Assembly: GCA_903875465.1 (NCBI GenBank)
Contig: CAIQWB010000062.1
Span: 49,636 to 113,635 of the forward strand
Direction: 5' to 3'
DNA from: an uncultured Verrucomicrobia subdivision 3 bacterium
GTDB taxonomy: Bacteria; Verrucomicrobiota; Verrucomicrobiia; Limisphaerales; UBA11358
Length of the DNA stretch: 64,000 nucleotides
Shown: piece by piece, positions 18,287 to 26,891 of the stretch
Numbering within the stretch: the first letter of the stretch is position 1
Layout: every line of letters begins with the position of its first letter
The notes under the pieces: generated by a model
The model's database searches: none
What the model was told of the DNA's origin: nothing
What the model saw: only the letters and a program-made list of their open reading frames with translations
Program-made: the position numbers and the translations under genes

Positions 18287-20970
18287 TCATTGAATGCTTA
18301 AATTGTCGTAGTTGCCGGCGCTGACCTGGCGTTGCAGTGCCGGAATGTAATATACACCCACCCCCCTGACGGGGTTAGCAGGAAAAGGGGTAAGCGACCA
18401 CAGGTCAAAGCCATTCACCCAAACTTGGGCGTGGTGGTGCGTTCCGCCGGCATTATAGGAGCCAAATTTCAAATAAAACTCGGTGCCATCGGGGAAAGGA
18501 TTTAAGGTGCTCTGCATCGGCACCGAGCATATAGCCTGGTACACATTGCCGGGATTGGCCGAAGTGGTGATTTGCGCAGTCATTGAGGCAGTGGTAATCG
18601 ATGAGAAATCCAGCTTAAAGGCAAAAGTGAAACCATTGGTCGACCGCACATCCCCGAGACTGGAGTAAGGCGGTGTCAGGAGCGTAAAAGGCGCGGAAAT
18701 TTCGCCGGCAGCGGTGCCATCCGACTGCATGAACGTGTAAACCCCAATACTGGGTTTGCCCGAACTGTCCAAGCTGAGCAGGCACATCGGTTTGCCATTG
18801 GGATGATAAACCTGCATGATCCAGTAGGGGTTATTGTTGGAGCCGTAACCCGTAACCGGCGGAATAACGTAGTGAATGTGACCGCAGACAATATTTGGCT
18901 GGCCGTTGGTGTAGTAATGCATTGGGACGTACAATTCAGCTCGGCTCTTTAAATCGACACCGTTGGTCAAAATTGGGCCGGAACCATCGTTATCTACCAC
19001 AAAACCAAACCCGTTGGAGCCATGCAGAATTGACCAAGTATAGGTTTTGTCACTGATGTTGGTGATGGCAGCACTGGAGGGGACGTTGGTATTGGCAAGC
19101 TCGTAGTGGCCGTCCCAATTGGTTAGCATACTGGCGAGGTTATGGCTTCCAAAATAACCGCTGGAGAGGCGGAAGAAAACCGCTGGATTTGCCGGGTCGA
19201 CCGGAAAGTTCATATTAGTGGCCAAATTAGGATTGGGACAGGCCTGCCAATTAGATCCCAGACCTTCAGTCAAGAAATTGGTCTGACTCCACAAGACATT
19301 TCCCAGCGGGCTGGCCACCCAGGACAAATGGATATCGTGATTGCCCTGGATCATGCTAATTGGCGGGAGGCTGGTCTGGGAGCTGTTGGAGTATCCGCCA
19401 ATAATCATTTGCAAATACGCCACCCCGGCATTCGTCACAAACCCCAAAATGGCCCCGATGCTCTATAAGCTCGGTTCCGGTGCCTCCATGATCCGCGTCC
19501 GGCATTCGTCACAAACCCCAAAATGGCCCCGATGGTCCCATTTGTAGCAGTGCCTGCCAGAACCAGGTTGCCCGTATGCAAAAGCCGACCGCTGGCCACC
19601 TGAATGAGAGGGTAAACCGCATTGGTTAGGGCGTTGGTGCAATTTACGGTGATGGTCTGGCCGCCCATGCTCAAACCTCCTTGCGAGACCAACAACGCAG
19701 GATTGGCCCCATCGATATTCAAGGTAACGGGCCGCGTGCCCAGGGCGATGGTGCCACTCGCCCCAGCCTTGAGCGTGGCAGGAACGCTACTACCACTGGC
19801 CGTGAGCGTGGCTCCGCTGCCCAAGGCATAGGTGGCGGACGTTCCCAAGGCGGAAACATCGAAACTCCCGCCCGCCCCGATAATAATACTGGAACCGGAT
19901 GGGAGGGTTCCCCCCGCGCCCAAAGCAAGAGTTCCGGCATTAATAATCGTGGCATTGCTGTAGGTGTTGGCACCAGCCAGGGTCAGGGTGCCCGGGCCGC
20001 TTTGGATCAGGGGGCCAGCTCCGGAAACCACCCCGGACAAGCTCTGGGCGGCCGTGCTATTGTAAATGAAGGCACTATTATTGGCGATGCTCAGGCTGGC
20101 GGAATAATTGCCGGCTCCCAATTGCCCGCCTCCCCCCAAAGTCAGAGTGCCTGCCGTAACCGAAGTGGGACCGGTATAAGTGTTGACGCCATCCAAGACC
20201 ACCGCGCCCTGACCAGTCACGGCCAAACCTGACCCGGGAGCGCTTTCGCTGATAGCCCCAAGGATAAGGTTAGTGTAGCCGAATGCGTAGGTCCCTAGCT
20301 GCGCGGCGCCCCCGGAAGCGTTCAGGATGATCTTCCGGGAGGCTCCGACCATGAAGGTTTGACTGGCCAAGCTGGACTTCCCATTTAAGGTGGCTCCGTT
20401 GGCGATGATGACGGCGTTGGTGGCATTGCCCAGACTGTAATCTTGTTGCGGAGTCAACAGACCGGCGGAAATGGTAATGTTGCCAGTATATGCCTGAGTG
20501 TAATAGTTGTAGCGAAAGGTTAACTCGCCTGCGCCCGTTTTGTTAAAACCCTGGTTTCCATAAAGAATCGAATAGAAAAAGGTTCCCCCGCTGGCCACAT
20601 TAATGACAGGAATTCCGGTGGATACCGCGGCTTTGAGTTGCTGGCCGGCGGCAGCGCCGCCGCTCCCGCCGATAACCCCGCTGCCGCAATTCAAGGTGCC
20701 AAAAGTGTAAGGGAAGGAACCGCTGCCGGAGACGTTGGTCGTGATCACCAGCGCGCCCGCCGTGGACACGACGGCATCAGTAGCATTAGGAATGCCATTC
20801 GGACTCCAATTGACCGCCTGTCCCCAGGCTCCCGCAGTAGTATTCGTCCAGATGCTCTGGGCATTCAGAGGATTGTCGAAATGAAGACAGGCTATGATTA
20901 AAAACGGGGCAACCTTGCAGCACCAGTTTAAACCGCATTTCGAAGAGCATTTTGGATGGAAACGCGCCAT
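18287..20970 (-). pseudogene. Beta-helix (PATR) repeat protein fused to a lyase-like C-terminal domain, frameshifted by a 74-bp duplication
   Basis: Two abutting frames form one gene. The upstream part (20970 to about 19500) has a signal peptide ending NAQS, a WG.A.NWSP.GIPN start and autotransporter-associated beta-strand repeats such as GAGPLIQSGPGTLTLAGANTYS. It then hits ILGFVTNAG and goes out of frame. The downstream part resumes at the same GFVTNAG, followed by VAYLQM, the LSWVASPLG...SQTN...GLGSNW...FFRLS motif and a beta-rich domain of about 280 residues. That domain contains SRAELYV, CGHIHY and YLKFGSYNAG in this order, reminiscent of the R.EL, Q.IH and YFK.G.Y motifs of PL7 alginate lyases; motif spacing is not standard, so the family is tentative. 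Removing one 74-bp unit restores a single frame of about 869 codons. It could be a real mutation or an assembly error. Confidence 0.7.
19425..19534. repeat. 36-bp direct repeat with 38-bp spacer (74-bp offset) breaking a coding frame
   Basis: The bases at 19425-19460 are identical to those at 19499-19534 (beginning CCGGCATTCGTCACAAACCC), separated by 38 unique bases. The offset of 74 is not a multiple of three, so the insertion shifts the frame of the minus-strand beta-helix gene. Both copies encode the same short peptide, GFVTNAG. Confidence 0.9.
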
Positions 20971-21526
20971 CAAAGGTTGATTTTCCGGGCCAGATAAAAC
21001 GCTTGCACCATACTTTTGGATAAAAAGCACTTTAGGCTCGGGGCGCACCAGAATTCGACCAAACATAAATATTATAGCGATTCGGTTCATGAGGTGGTTG
21101 AATGGCAGTGCCAATCCCTTGGCACTGCCACCCCCATCCAACCGGAAACCATCCTCCGGTCTTTGTGACGGAAACCACGCCGCCACCAAGATTTATTTCA
21201 TGACATCAACCATCGCGACACTGTCACCCCTTGGGAGTGCCTAAACCAAAAGCCCCGCAAAACGCAATTGCCGTTACCGTTGGTTATCTGCGCCATCCTA
21301 TCAGGGTGTCCAGGCCGAGGGCGATAACCCTAACGAGCTATGCCTGTGCACGCAGTGCAGGTGAATGGCATCGCTCGTTAGGGGTATATACTTCCCGGCT
21401 TTTGCCAATTAAGGTAATCCGCATGTTCACCACAAAAGCTTTCAAAACCAGCATAATGGCTTGGTCTGGCCGGCCAGCAGTAATGTAAGATCATCTATTT
21501 CGATCAAATTATCCAACGAATCAACC
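20971..21526. promoter_or_regulatory. Divergent intergenic region between two paralogous beta-helix genes
   Basis: This 556-bp region separates the minus-strand beta-helix/lyase gene from its plus-strand paralogue and must hold both promoters. The notable content is the long inverted repeat at 21324-21387. Short in-frame extensions of both genes run into the region, but the signal peptides fix the starts at 20970 and 21527. No confident -35/-10 pair was picked. Confidence 0.6.
21324..21387. repeat. 21-bp imperfect inverted repeat with nested hairpin, carrying the shared motif
   Basis: The left arm 21324-21344 and the right arm 21367-21387 are reverse complements at 19 of 21 positions. The 22-bp centre holds a second small dyad, TGCAC-GCA-GTGCA. 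Each arm contains the CTCGTTAGGG core, reading outward toward each of the divergent genes. The right arm includes the 15-mer shared with 13682. There is no T-run, and neither gene ends here, so a terminator is unlikely; an operator or a mobile hairpin repeat fits better. Confidence 0.6.
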
Positions 21527-24500
21527 ATGAACAACACCCCACTCATCCATCGAATTAAAGCCGGGCTGCTGGCAACAGGCGTTCTGCTGTCTGCCAATGT
21601 CCTGCTTCAGGCCCAAACTGCGAGCACTTACATTCAAACCACCGCCAACTACAATTGGGGCAGTGCGGCCAACTGGAGTCCGACCGGCATTCCCAATGGC
21701 ATTGACGCGGTGGTCAACATGAATTCAGCCACAACATATTGCACCAATTCGCCAGAAAACATCGCTGCCAACGGGGCATTTCCTTATGTTTTTGGCACCT
21801 TGAACCTGGCTGGTGGCAATTTGGGTGTTAGCGCCAACGGCAGCAACCAGCTTAAGGCCGCGGTTTCCAGTGGGGTGCCCGTTATTAACGGCAATGGGTG
21901 GCTTTATTTCAGGTTGTCAGGCAACCAGGGCATTGTTTACCAAAACAACAATGCCGCGCCACTGCTTGAGTTCCGCTACAATACACAGTCAAATTATCTC
22001 AACGGCAACACGGAGATTGCCAGCGGTGCCGTTGTGGAACTGGATGGCGATTATCAATTTGGTAACGCTACCAACGCCGTGATTATACATGACGGAGGCA
22101 CATTGACCTCCCGGTCAAGTCAAGCCCAAGGAGGAACCGGATTCATGGCCATCCCGGCTTCGCGCAAAATTCTCCTCGATTCGGCAGGCACCCCGGCAAC
22201 TTTTGGCACATATAGTGGTTATCGGTGGACGCTCCTCTGTCCAATTGGCGAAATCACGCCGGGGTCTGGGCTTCAGATGGCCAAAATTGCCGCTTCCAGC
22301 ACCTATACCGCCGGCCCTGTTTATTTTGGGGCCGCCAATACTTACACTGGGCCGACAATACTTGGCTATGGTTCGCTAACCTTGTCCAATCAATTTGCCG
22401 TCCAGTATAGCACGCTTACGCCCAACACGGGTGGCACCGTGTATTTTGACAAAGGACTTAATACGAATAGCTTCTATGCCGGCGGTCTGGCAGGCAATGG
22501 TTACTTGGTATTGACCAATAATGCCAATCCCGGGGTTCCCATCACTTTGACGGTCGGCGGCAATAATGCCGACAGCACTTATTCCGGCCGGCTGCTCGGT
22601 GTGGCGAGCGGTGGCACCCTGGTAAAAACTGGCACCGGCACGCTGACTCTTTCGGGAACCGGCGATAATAGTTATGGATTGCTCAACGTTAGCAACGGCA
22701 CAGTGGTGTTGGGAAAAAACAGCACGGGCAGTGTCCATGCCAATGGCAGCGGCGTCACCCTCAACGGCGGCACGGTGCAACTGGGCGGCACCGGCGGCGA
22801 CCAGATTGCCAATTCCGTGGTGGTTACAATGAACAGCGGCACGTTTGATCTCGCCGGCCAGGTGGAAACCATCGGTGGTCTCGCGGGCAACGGTGGCACC
22901 AATACTGATTCCAGCGGCGGCGGCGGCACGCTCACCGCCAATGTCGCTAACAATACGGCGGTCACTAATGCTTCCACGCTTACGGGCGGCAACCTGGCAT
23001 TTGGCGGACCGGGCACCCAAGTGTTCGTTGGCACAGACAAGCGGGACAATTTCTATCCAGGCATGTCCACCACGGTCAATGGTGGCACTTTGCAACTTGG
23101 CACAGGCGGAGCGGTTGTGCCCTTGGGGGGTGCCACTGGCATTACCGTGAATTCACCGGGCACCCTCTCGTTCATCTTTGGCGGCGTATCGACATTCACT
23201 AACTCCATCAACGGCTCTGGCAACCTTGCACAGAACAGTTCCGGCACTCTCATTCTTTCGGGCAACGACACCCACACCGGTAAAACCCTTGTGAATACGG
23301 GCACGCTGGCGCTCCCGAGCGGGGGCACCATGGTTGGCGGTTCCATCATAACGGTTGCCTCGAATGCTATTTTTAATATTACCGCAGGATCCCTTGCCCT
23401 TACGAGCGGCCAAAACCTCAATGGCTTGGGCACCGTCACCGGCAATTACACGCTGGGCAGCGGGGCCACCAATTCCGGAAATCTGACTCTGAATGGCAAC
23501 GTGACCATGCAAGCCGGGGCTATTTTGAATCCTGGCTCGCCGACAAGCGCCGGCACCATTACGAACAATGGAAACATCATCAACGCCGGCGCCTATACCC
23601 TCCTATATAATCTGGCGTCAACCACCACACCGGGCGGCGGCACGAATGCGCTCCTGGTGGTGTCTGGAAACCTGAATGTGGGCAGCGGTGGAAACGCCGC
23701 CAAACTTTTTATAACCGGCACCCCCCTCAACGGTACATATGTGCTGGCAACGTACGGATCCTTCAGCGGCTCTTTGGGCGACGTGCAAATCACGGGTGTT
23801 AGCGGACGTCAGACATATACCTTGCAGACCAGCGGCAACCAGTTGCAATTGGTGGTCGGGGGCCAGGCGGCCCAAGGCATTGTCTGGCTGGGGGACGGCT
23901 CCGCCAATGTATGGGATGCGAATAATACAGCGAATTTAGATTGGACCAACTCCGCGTTGACCACCGTCACTTATTTTGCCCAGAGCGACATCGTGACCTT
24001 TGACAATACCTCAGCCAATCCGACGGTAAACCTTGCCGGCGACCTGATACCCCAACCGGGGTCGGTCGTGGTGGTCAATTCCACGAACAATTACGATTTC
24101 ACCGGCAGCGGCTATATTGACGGGCCGGGCACGAGCCTGACCAAGACCAACTCCGGGACTTTAACGATTGAAACGGCCAACAACTTCACCGGACCGGTGA
24201 ATTTGAATGGCGGCGTGGTTAGCGTGGCCTCCGTGGCCGCGAATGGCGCGGCTTCGCCGCTGGGGGCGGGCAGCACGCTCGCCTTCAACGGCGGCACCTT
24301 GCAATACACTGGTCCGAACGCCAACGGTTCGGTCTTCAACCGGGCGGTGACCATCGCCACGAATGGAGCGACGATCGATCAGGAAGGCTCGGGTTATCTC
24401 TACCTTGGCGGTTTGATTTCCGGCAGCGGACCGCTGACCAAAACCGGCCCCGGCCAGCTGGTAATTTCAGGCAATAACACGGGATATACCAACATCACCT

Positions 24501-26701
24501 ATATCAATAGTGGGCAGGTGCAATTGAACAATGCCAGCGCACTAGGAACCAACAACAGCCTGGTGATTGTCACGAATAACGGGGCGAGTGTTGCGGCGGC
24601 CGGCGGGGTGACCGGAACAATTGGCAAGGCGCTCACCCTGAATGGCGATGGTAATGGGAACGGTGCACTGCAGGCCAATGGCACCGGCACGTCGGCAACG
24701 TTTTCCGGCGGGATTAACCTGGTAACCAATGCCAGTTATACTGGTGCCAGCATCGGTGGCAGTGCCGCCGGCACCCTCAGTGGCGTCATTTCTGGTCCGG
24801 GCACCCTGACCAAACTCGGCACGGGCACGTTTGCCCTTGCGAACAACAACACCTACACGGGCGGCACGGTGATCAGTGCCGGCACATTGCAATTGGGGAT
24901 TGGCGCTGGCGGTGGCAACAATGGCTGGTTTGCCCCGATACCAGCCAGTTCGGTGTTGACCGACAACGGCTGTCTCGCAATTAACCATACGAACAATGTG
25001 TCGCTCACCAACACGATCAGCGGCACGGGCTGGATAAATCAAATCGGCACGGGCACACTCACCCTGGGTGCGTCCAACGACTTTTCCGGCGGCAACACCT
25101 TTTATTATCCCTCGATTGCCTATTCGATGCCTGCCTCGGTCAGCGTTAATTCCGGCATTGTGCTGGTCACTAATTCGCTGGCCCTCGGGGTCGGGGTGCA
25201 GGTGGGCGGTGGCAAATTGCAATTGGCTGGCAATATTAATATCCCGGCTCCCATGGTTTTGGTGTCCGGGGCGTTGGGGGTGCAAAACCTCGAAAACTTG
25301 AGCGGCACGAATACCATTTCCGGCCAGGTGAATGGAGTCTACGGCAACAATTACTGGCCAATTGCCACCTCCAGCGGCCAGTTGATCCTTTCGACATTTA
25401 ACAACGCCATCGGCAACACCACTTATGGCCGGACCCTGCAACTTCAGGGAGCGGGGAGCGGTGTCATCACCAACATTATCGACTCCAGCTCCTCCCTGGT
25501 GAATCCCGCTGGTTTGAATTATTTGATGTTGGAGAAAGATGGCACCGGCACATGGACGATCGCCGGGCCGGCCGATATCACGAGAAATGTGACGGTTAAC
25601 TCCGGCATGCTGGTGATCGATCCCAATGGCTCCATCAATGCCGGGGGGGCCAGCCAGTTGTATGGCTGCACAGTTGCGGGCGGCACCCTCCTCGTCAATG
25701 GCTCGCTGACCCTCAGCCCGTCCATCACCCTCAATGTCAACGGTGGCCAGCTCGGCGGCAGCGGAACCATCAACGGTCCCGTTTCGATTCAAGCGGCCGG
25801 CACCCTCTCGCCCAGCGGGGCCATCGGCACCAACACCAGCTCCCTGGTGATTAACGGCGATCTCAACCTGGGTGGCAATGCCTGGATCGCCGTCAACAAG
25901 TCGCTCGGGCAGCGAAATGATTGGGTTAATGTGGGGGGGGCGTTGAACAACACCGGCAACGGCAGTGTGACGGTGACCAACAACGGCCCGGCACTGGTTG
26001 TGGGTGACACCTTTACCCTGTTTAACAAAGCCGTTACGGGCGGAGCCGCGCTGACCATCAACAAGGTGGTGCGCGGAACGGTGGGACAATATGTGACCTG
26101 GGCGAACAATCTCCTGGTGAACGGCAGCATTTCGGTGGCGTCCATCGCACCTTTGGGCACCAACGCCTACCTGACTTCGCTGGCCTTGAATCCGGCAGAT
26201 AATCTGACCCCGCTATTTGCGACCAACGTGCTGGTCTATGCAGCCACGAACGCCGCCGGCACCACGCCCACGCTGACGGTAACCAATGCCGATCTGACCG
26301 CCTCCAATGCGTTCTACTTTAACGGCACTTTCCTCGGCTTGCTGGCCTCGGGCGTTCCCAGCGCGGCTCTGACCGGTCTCGGGGCCGGTTCCACCAATGT
26401 GCTCAAAGTGTTGGTCACCGCCCAAGATGGGGTGACAACCAATCTCTACACGGTCAATCTGACGCAGTTGTCGGTCAACACCAACACCTTCAGTCTTAAG
26501 AGTTTAGTCACTGGCGGCAATCTTCAGTTGAGCTGGCCGCCCGATCGCCTGGGCTGGCGCTTGCAGGTGCAAACCAATTCATTGAACTCAGGTTTGGGTA
26601 CGAACTGGTCCACCTGGCCTGGCTCAACCACCGTCACCAATGTCAGCATCCCGATTGCGACAACCAACCCTACGGTGTTCCTACGAATGATCTATCCTTA
26701 A
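21527..26701 (+). CDS. Giant secreted autotransporter-associated beta-strand repeat (PATR) protein
   Basis: A 1724-residue secreted protein. Residues 1-31 form a signal peptide (LLSANVLLQAQ). The N-terminal 150 residues begin NWGSAANWSPTGIPN and align with the divergent paralogue. The body is a right-handed beta-helix built from many repeats such as LTKLGTGTFALANNNTYTGG and SGSGPLTKTGPGQLVISG. The last 60 residues carry LQLSWPPDRLGWRLQVQTN and a GLGTNW block ending in VFLRMIYP, shared with the paralogue's mid-region. No outer-membrane beta-barrel is present, so it is not a classical autotransporter; surface attachment or release through another route is inferred. The ATG at 21527 is chosen because it starts the signal peptide. 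The function is probably adhesion or polysaccharide binding, with no enzymatic motif seen. Confidence 0.85.
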   Translation: MNNTPLIHRIKAGLLATGVLLSANVLLQAQTASTYIQTTANYNWGSAANWSPTGIPNGIDAVVNMNSATTYCTNSPENIAANGAFPYVFGTLNLAGGNLGVSANGSNQLKAAVSSGVPVINGNGWLYFRLSGNQGIVYQNNNAAPLLEFRYNTQSNYLNGNTEIASGAVVELDGDYQFGNATNAVIIHDGGTLTSRSSQAQGGTGFMAIPASRKILLDSAGTPATFGTYSGYRWTLLCPIGEITPGSGLQMAKIAASSTYTAGPVYFGAANTYTGPTILGYGSLTLSNQFAVQYSTLTPNTGGTVYFDKGLNTNSFYAGGLAGNGYLVLTNNANPGVPITLTVGGNNADSTYSGRLLGVASGGTLVKTGTGTLTLSGTGDNSYGLLNVSNGTVVLGKNSTGSVHANGSGVTLNGGTVQLGGTGGDQIANSVVVTMNSGTFDLAGQVETIGGLAGNGGTNTDSSGGGGTLTANVANNTAVTNASTLTGGNLAFGGPGTQVFVGTDKRDNFYPGMSTTVNGGTLQLGTGGAVVPLGGATGITVNSPGTLSFIFGGVSTFTNSINGSGNLAQNSSGTLILSGNDTHTGKTLVNTGTLALPSGGTMVGGSIITVASNAIFNITAGSLALTSGQNLNGLGTVTGNYTLGSGATNSGNLTLNGNVTMQAGAILNPGSPTSAGTITNNGNIINAGAYTLLYNLASTTTPGGGTNALLVVSGNLNVGSGGNAAKLFITGTPLNGTYVLATYGSFSGSLGDVQITGVSGRQTYTLQTSGNQLQLVVGGQAAQGIVWLGDGSANVWDANNTANLDWTNSALTTVTYFAQSDIVTFDNTSANPTVNLAGDLIPQPGSVVVVNSTNNYDFTGSGYIDGPGTSLTKTNSGTLTIETANNFTGPVNLNGGVVSVASVAANGAASPLGAGSTLAFNGGTLQYTGPNANGSVFNRAVTIATNGATIDQEGSGYLYLGGLISGSGPLTKTGPGQLVISGNNTGYTNITYINSGQVQLNNASALGTNNSLVIVTNNGASVAAAGGVTGTIGKALTLNGDGNGNGALQANGTGTSATFSGGINLVTNASYTGASIGGSAAGTLSGVISGPGTLTKLGTGTFALANNNTYTGGTVISAGTLQLGIGAGGGNNGWFAPIPASSVLTDNGCLAINHTNNVSLTNTISGTGWINQIGTGTLTLGASNDFSGGNTFYYPSIAYSMPASVSVNSGIVLVTNSLALGVGVQVGGGKLQLAGNINIPAPMVLVSGALGVQNLENLSGTNTISGQVNGVYGNNYWPIATSSGQLILSTFNNAIGNTTYGRTLQLQGAGSGVITNIIDSSSSLVNPAGLNYLMLEKDGTGTWTIAGPADITRNVTVNSGMLVIDPNGSINAGGASQLYGCTVAGGTLLVNGSLTLSPSITLNVNGGQLGGSGTINGPVSIQAAGTLSPSGAIGTNTSSLVINGDLNLGGNAWIAVNKSLGQRNDWVNVGGALNNTGNGSVTVTNNGPALVVGDTFTLFNKAVTGGAALTINKVVRGTVGQYVTWANNLLVNGSISVASIAPLGTNAYLTSLALNPADNLTPLFATNVLVYAATNAAGTTPTLTVTNADLTASNAFYFNGTFLGLLASGVPSAALTGLGAGSTNVLKVLVTAQDGVTTNLYTVNLTQLSVNTNTFSLKSLVTGGNLQLSWPPDRLGWRLQVQTNSLNSGLGTNWSTWPGSTTVTNVSIPIATTNPTVFLRMIYP

Positions 26702-26746
26702 CCCGGGACGAACGGTCAAAATAATTTGGGTTTTGGTGGTTTGGTT

Positions 26747-26784
26747 CGCGGGGCGTTCCGGTTGGTGAACGCTCCGCGATTTTT
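26747..26784 (+). terminator. Rho-independent terminator after the giant repeat gene
   Basis: The stem CGCGGGGCGTTC (26747-26758) pairs with GAACGCTCCGCG (26767-26778) with one G-T wobble. The loop is 8 bases and is followed by ATTTTT. It lies 46 bp after the stop codon. Confidence 0.75.
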
Positions 26785-26891
26785 GATAATTTCGCAGCCT
26801 CCGCCGACACTGCTTTGGCCTGGCCGGGAAAGAAGAAGTGGACCACCGGCAGGACGATTGCCTTTTGGAATTAATCCGATATTGTAACCCC

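Noticed and set aside
19150..19345. GNHD and a later GHIH in the minus-strand protein, suggesting a calcineurin-like phosphoesterase
   Set aside because: The DxH and GDxxD motifs that must precede GNHD are absent, and GNHDIHLSW fits the recurrent LSW...QTN...GLG block of this group.
19435..21189. Treating the beta-helix frame and the following frame as two separate genes
   Set aside because: Both end and start within copies of the same 36-bp repeat, and removing 74 bp joins them seamlessly.
22376..23095. Long minus-strand frames opposite the giant repeat and lyase genes (also 24542-26089 and 55550-57721)
   Set aside because: They are antisense shadows of GC-rich coding genes, with low-complexity His/Gly/Arg-rich translations and no domain features.
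21461..26701. Classical type V autotransporter
   Set aside because: Only the passenger-type PATR repeats are present; no C-terminal beta-barrel of about 270 residues is found.
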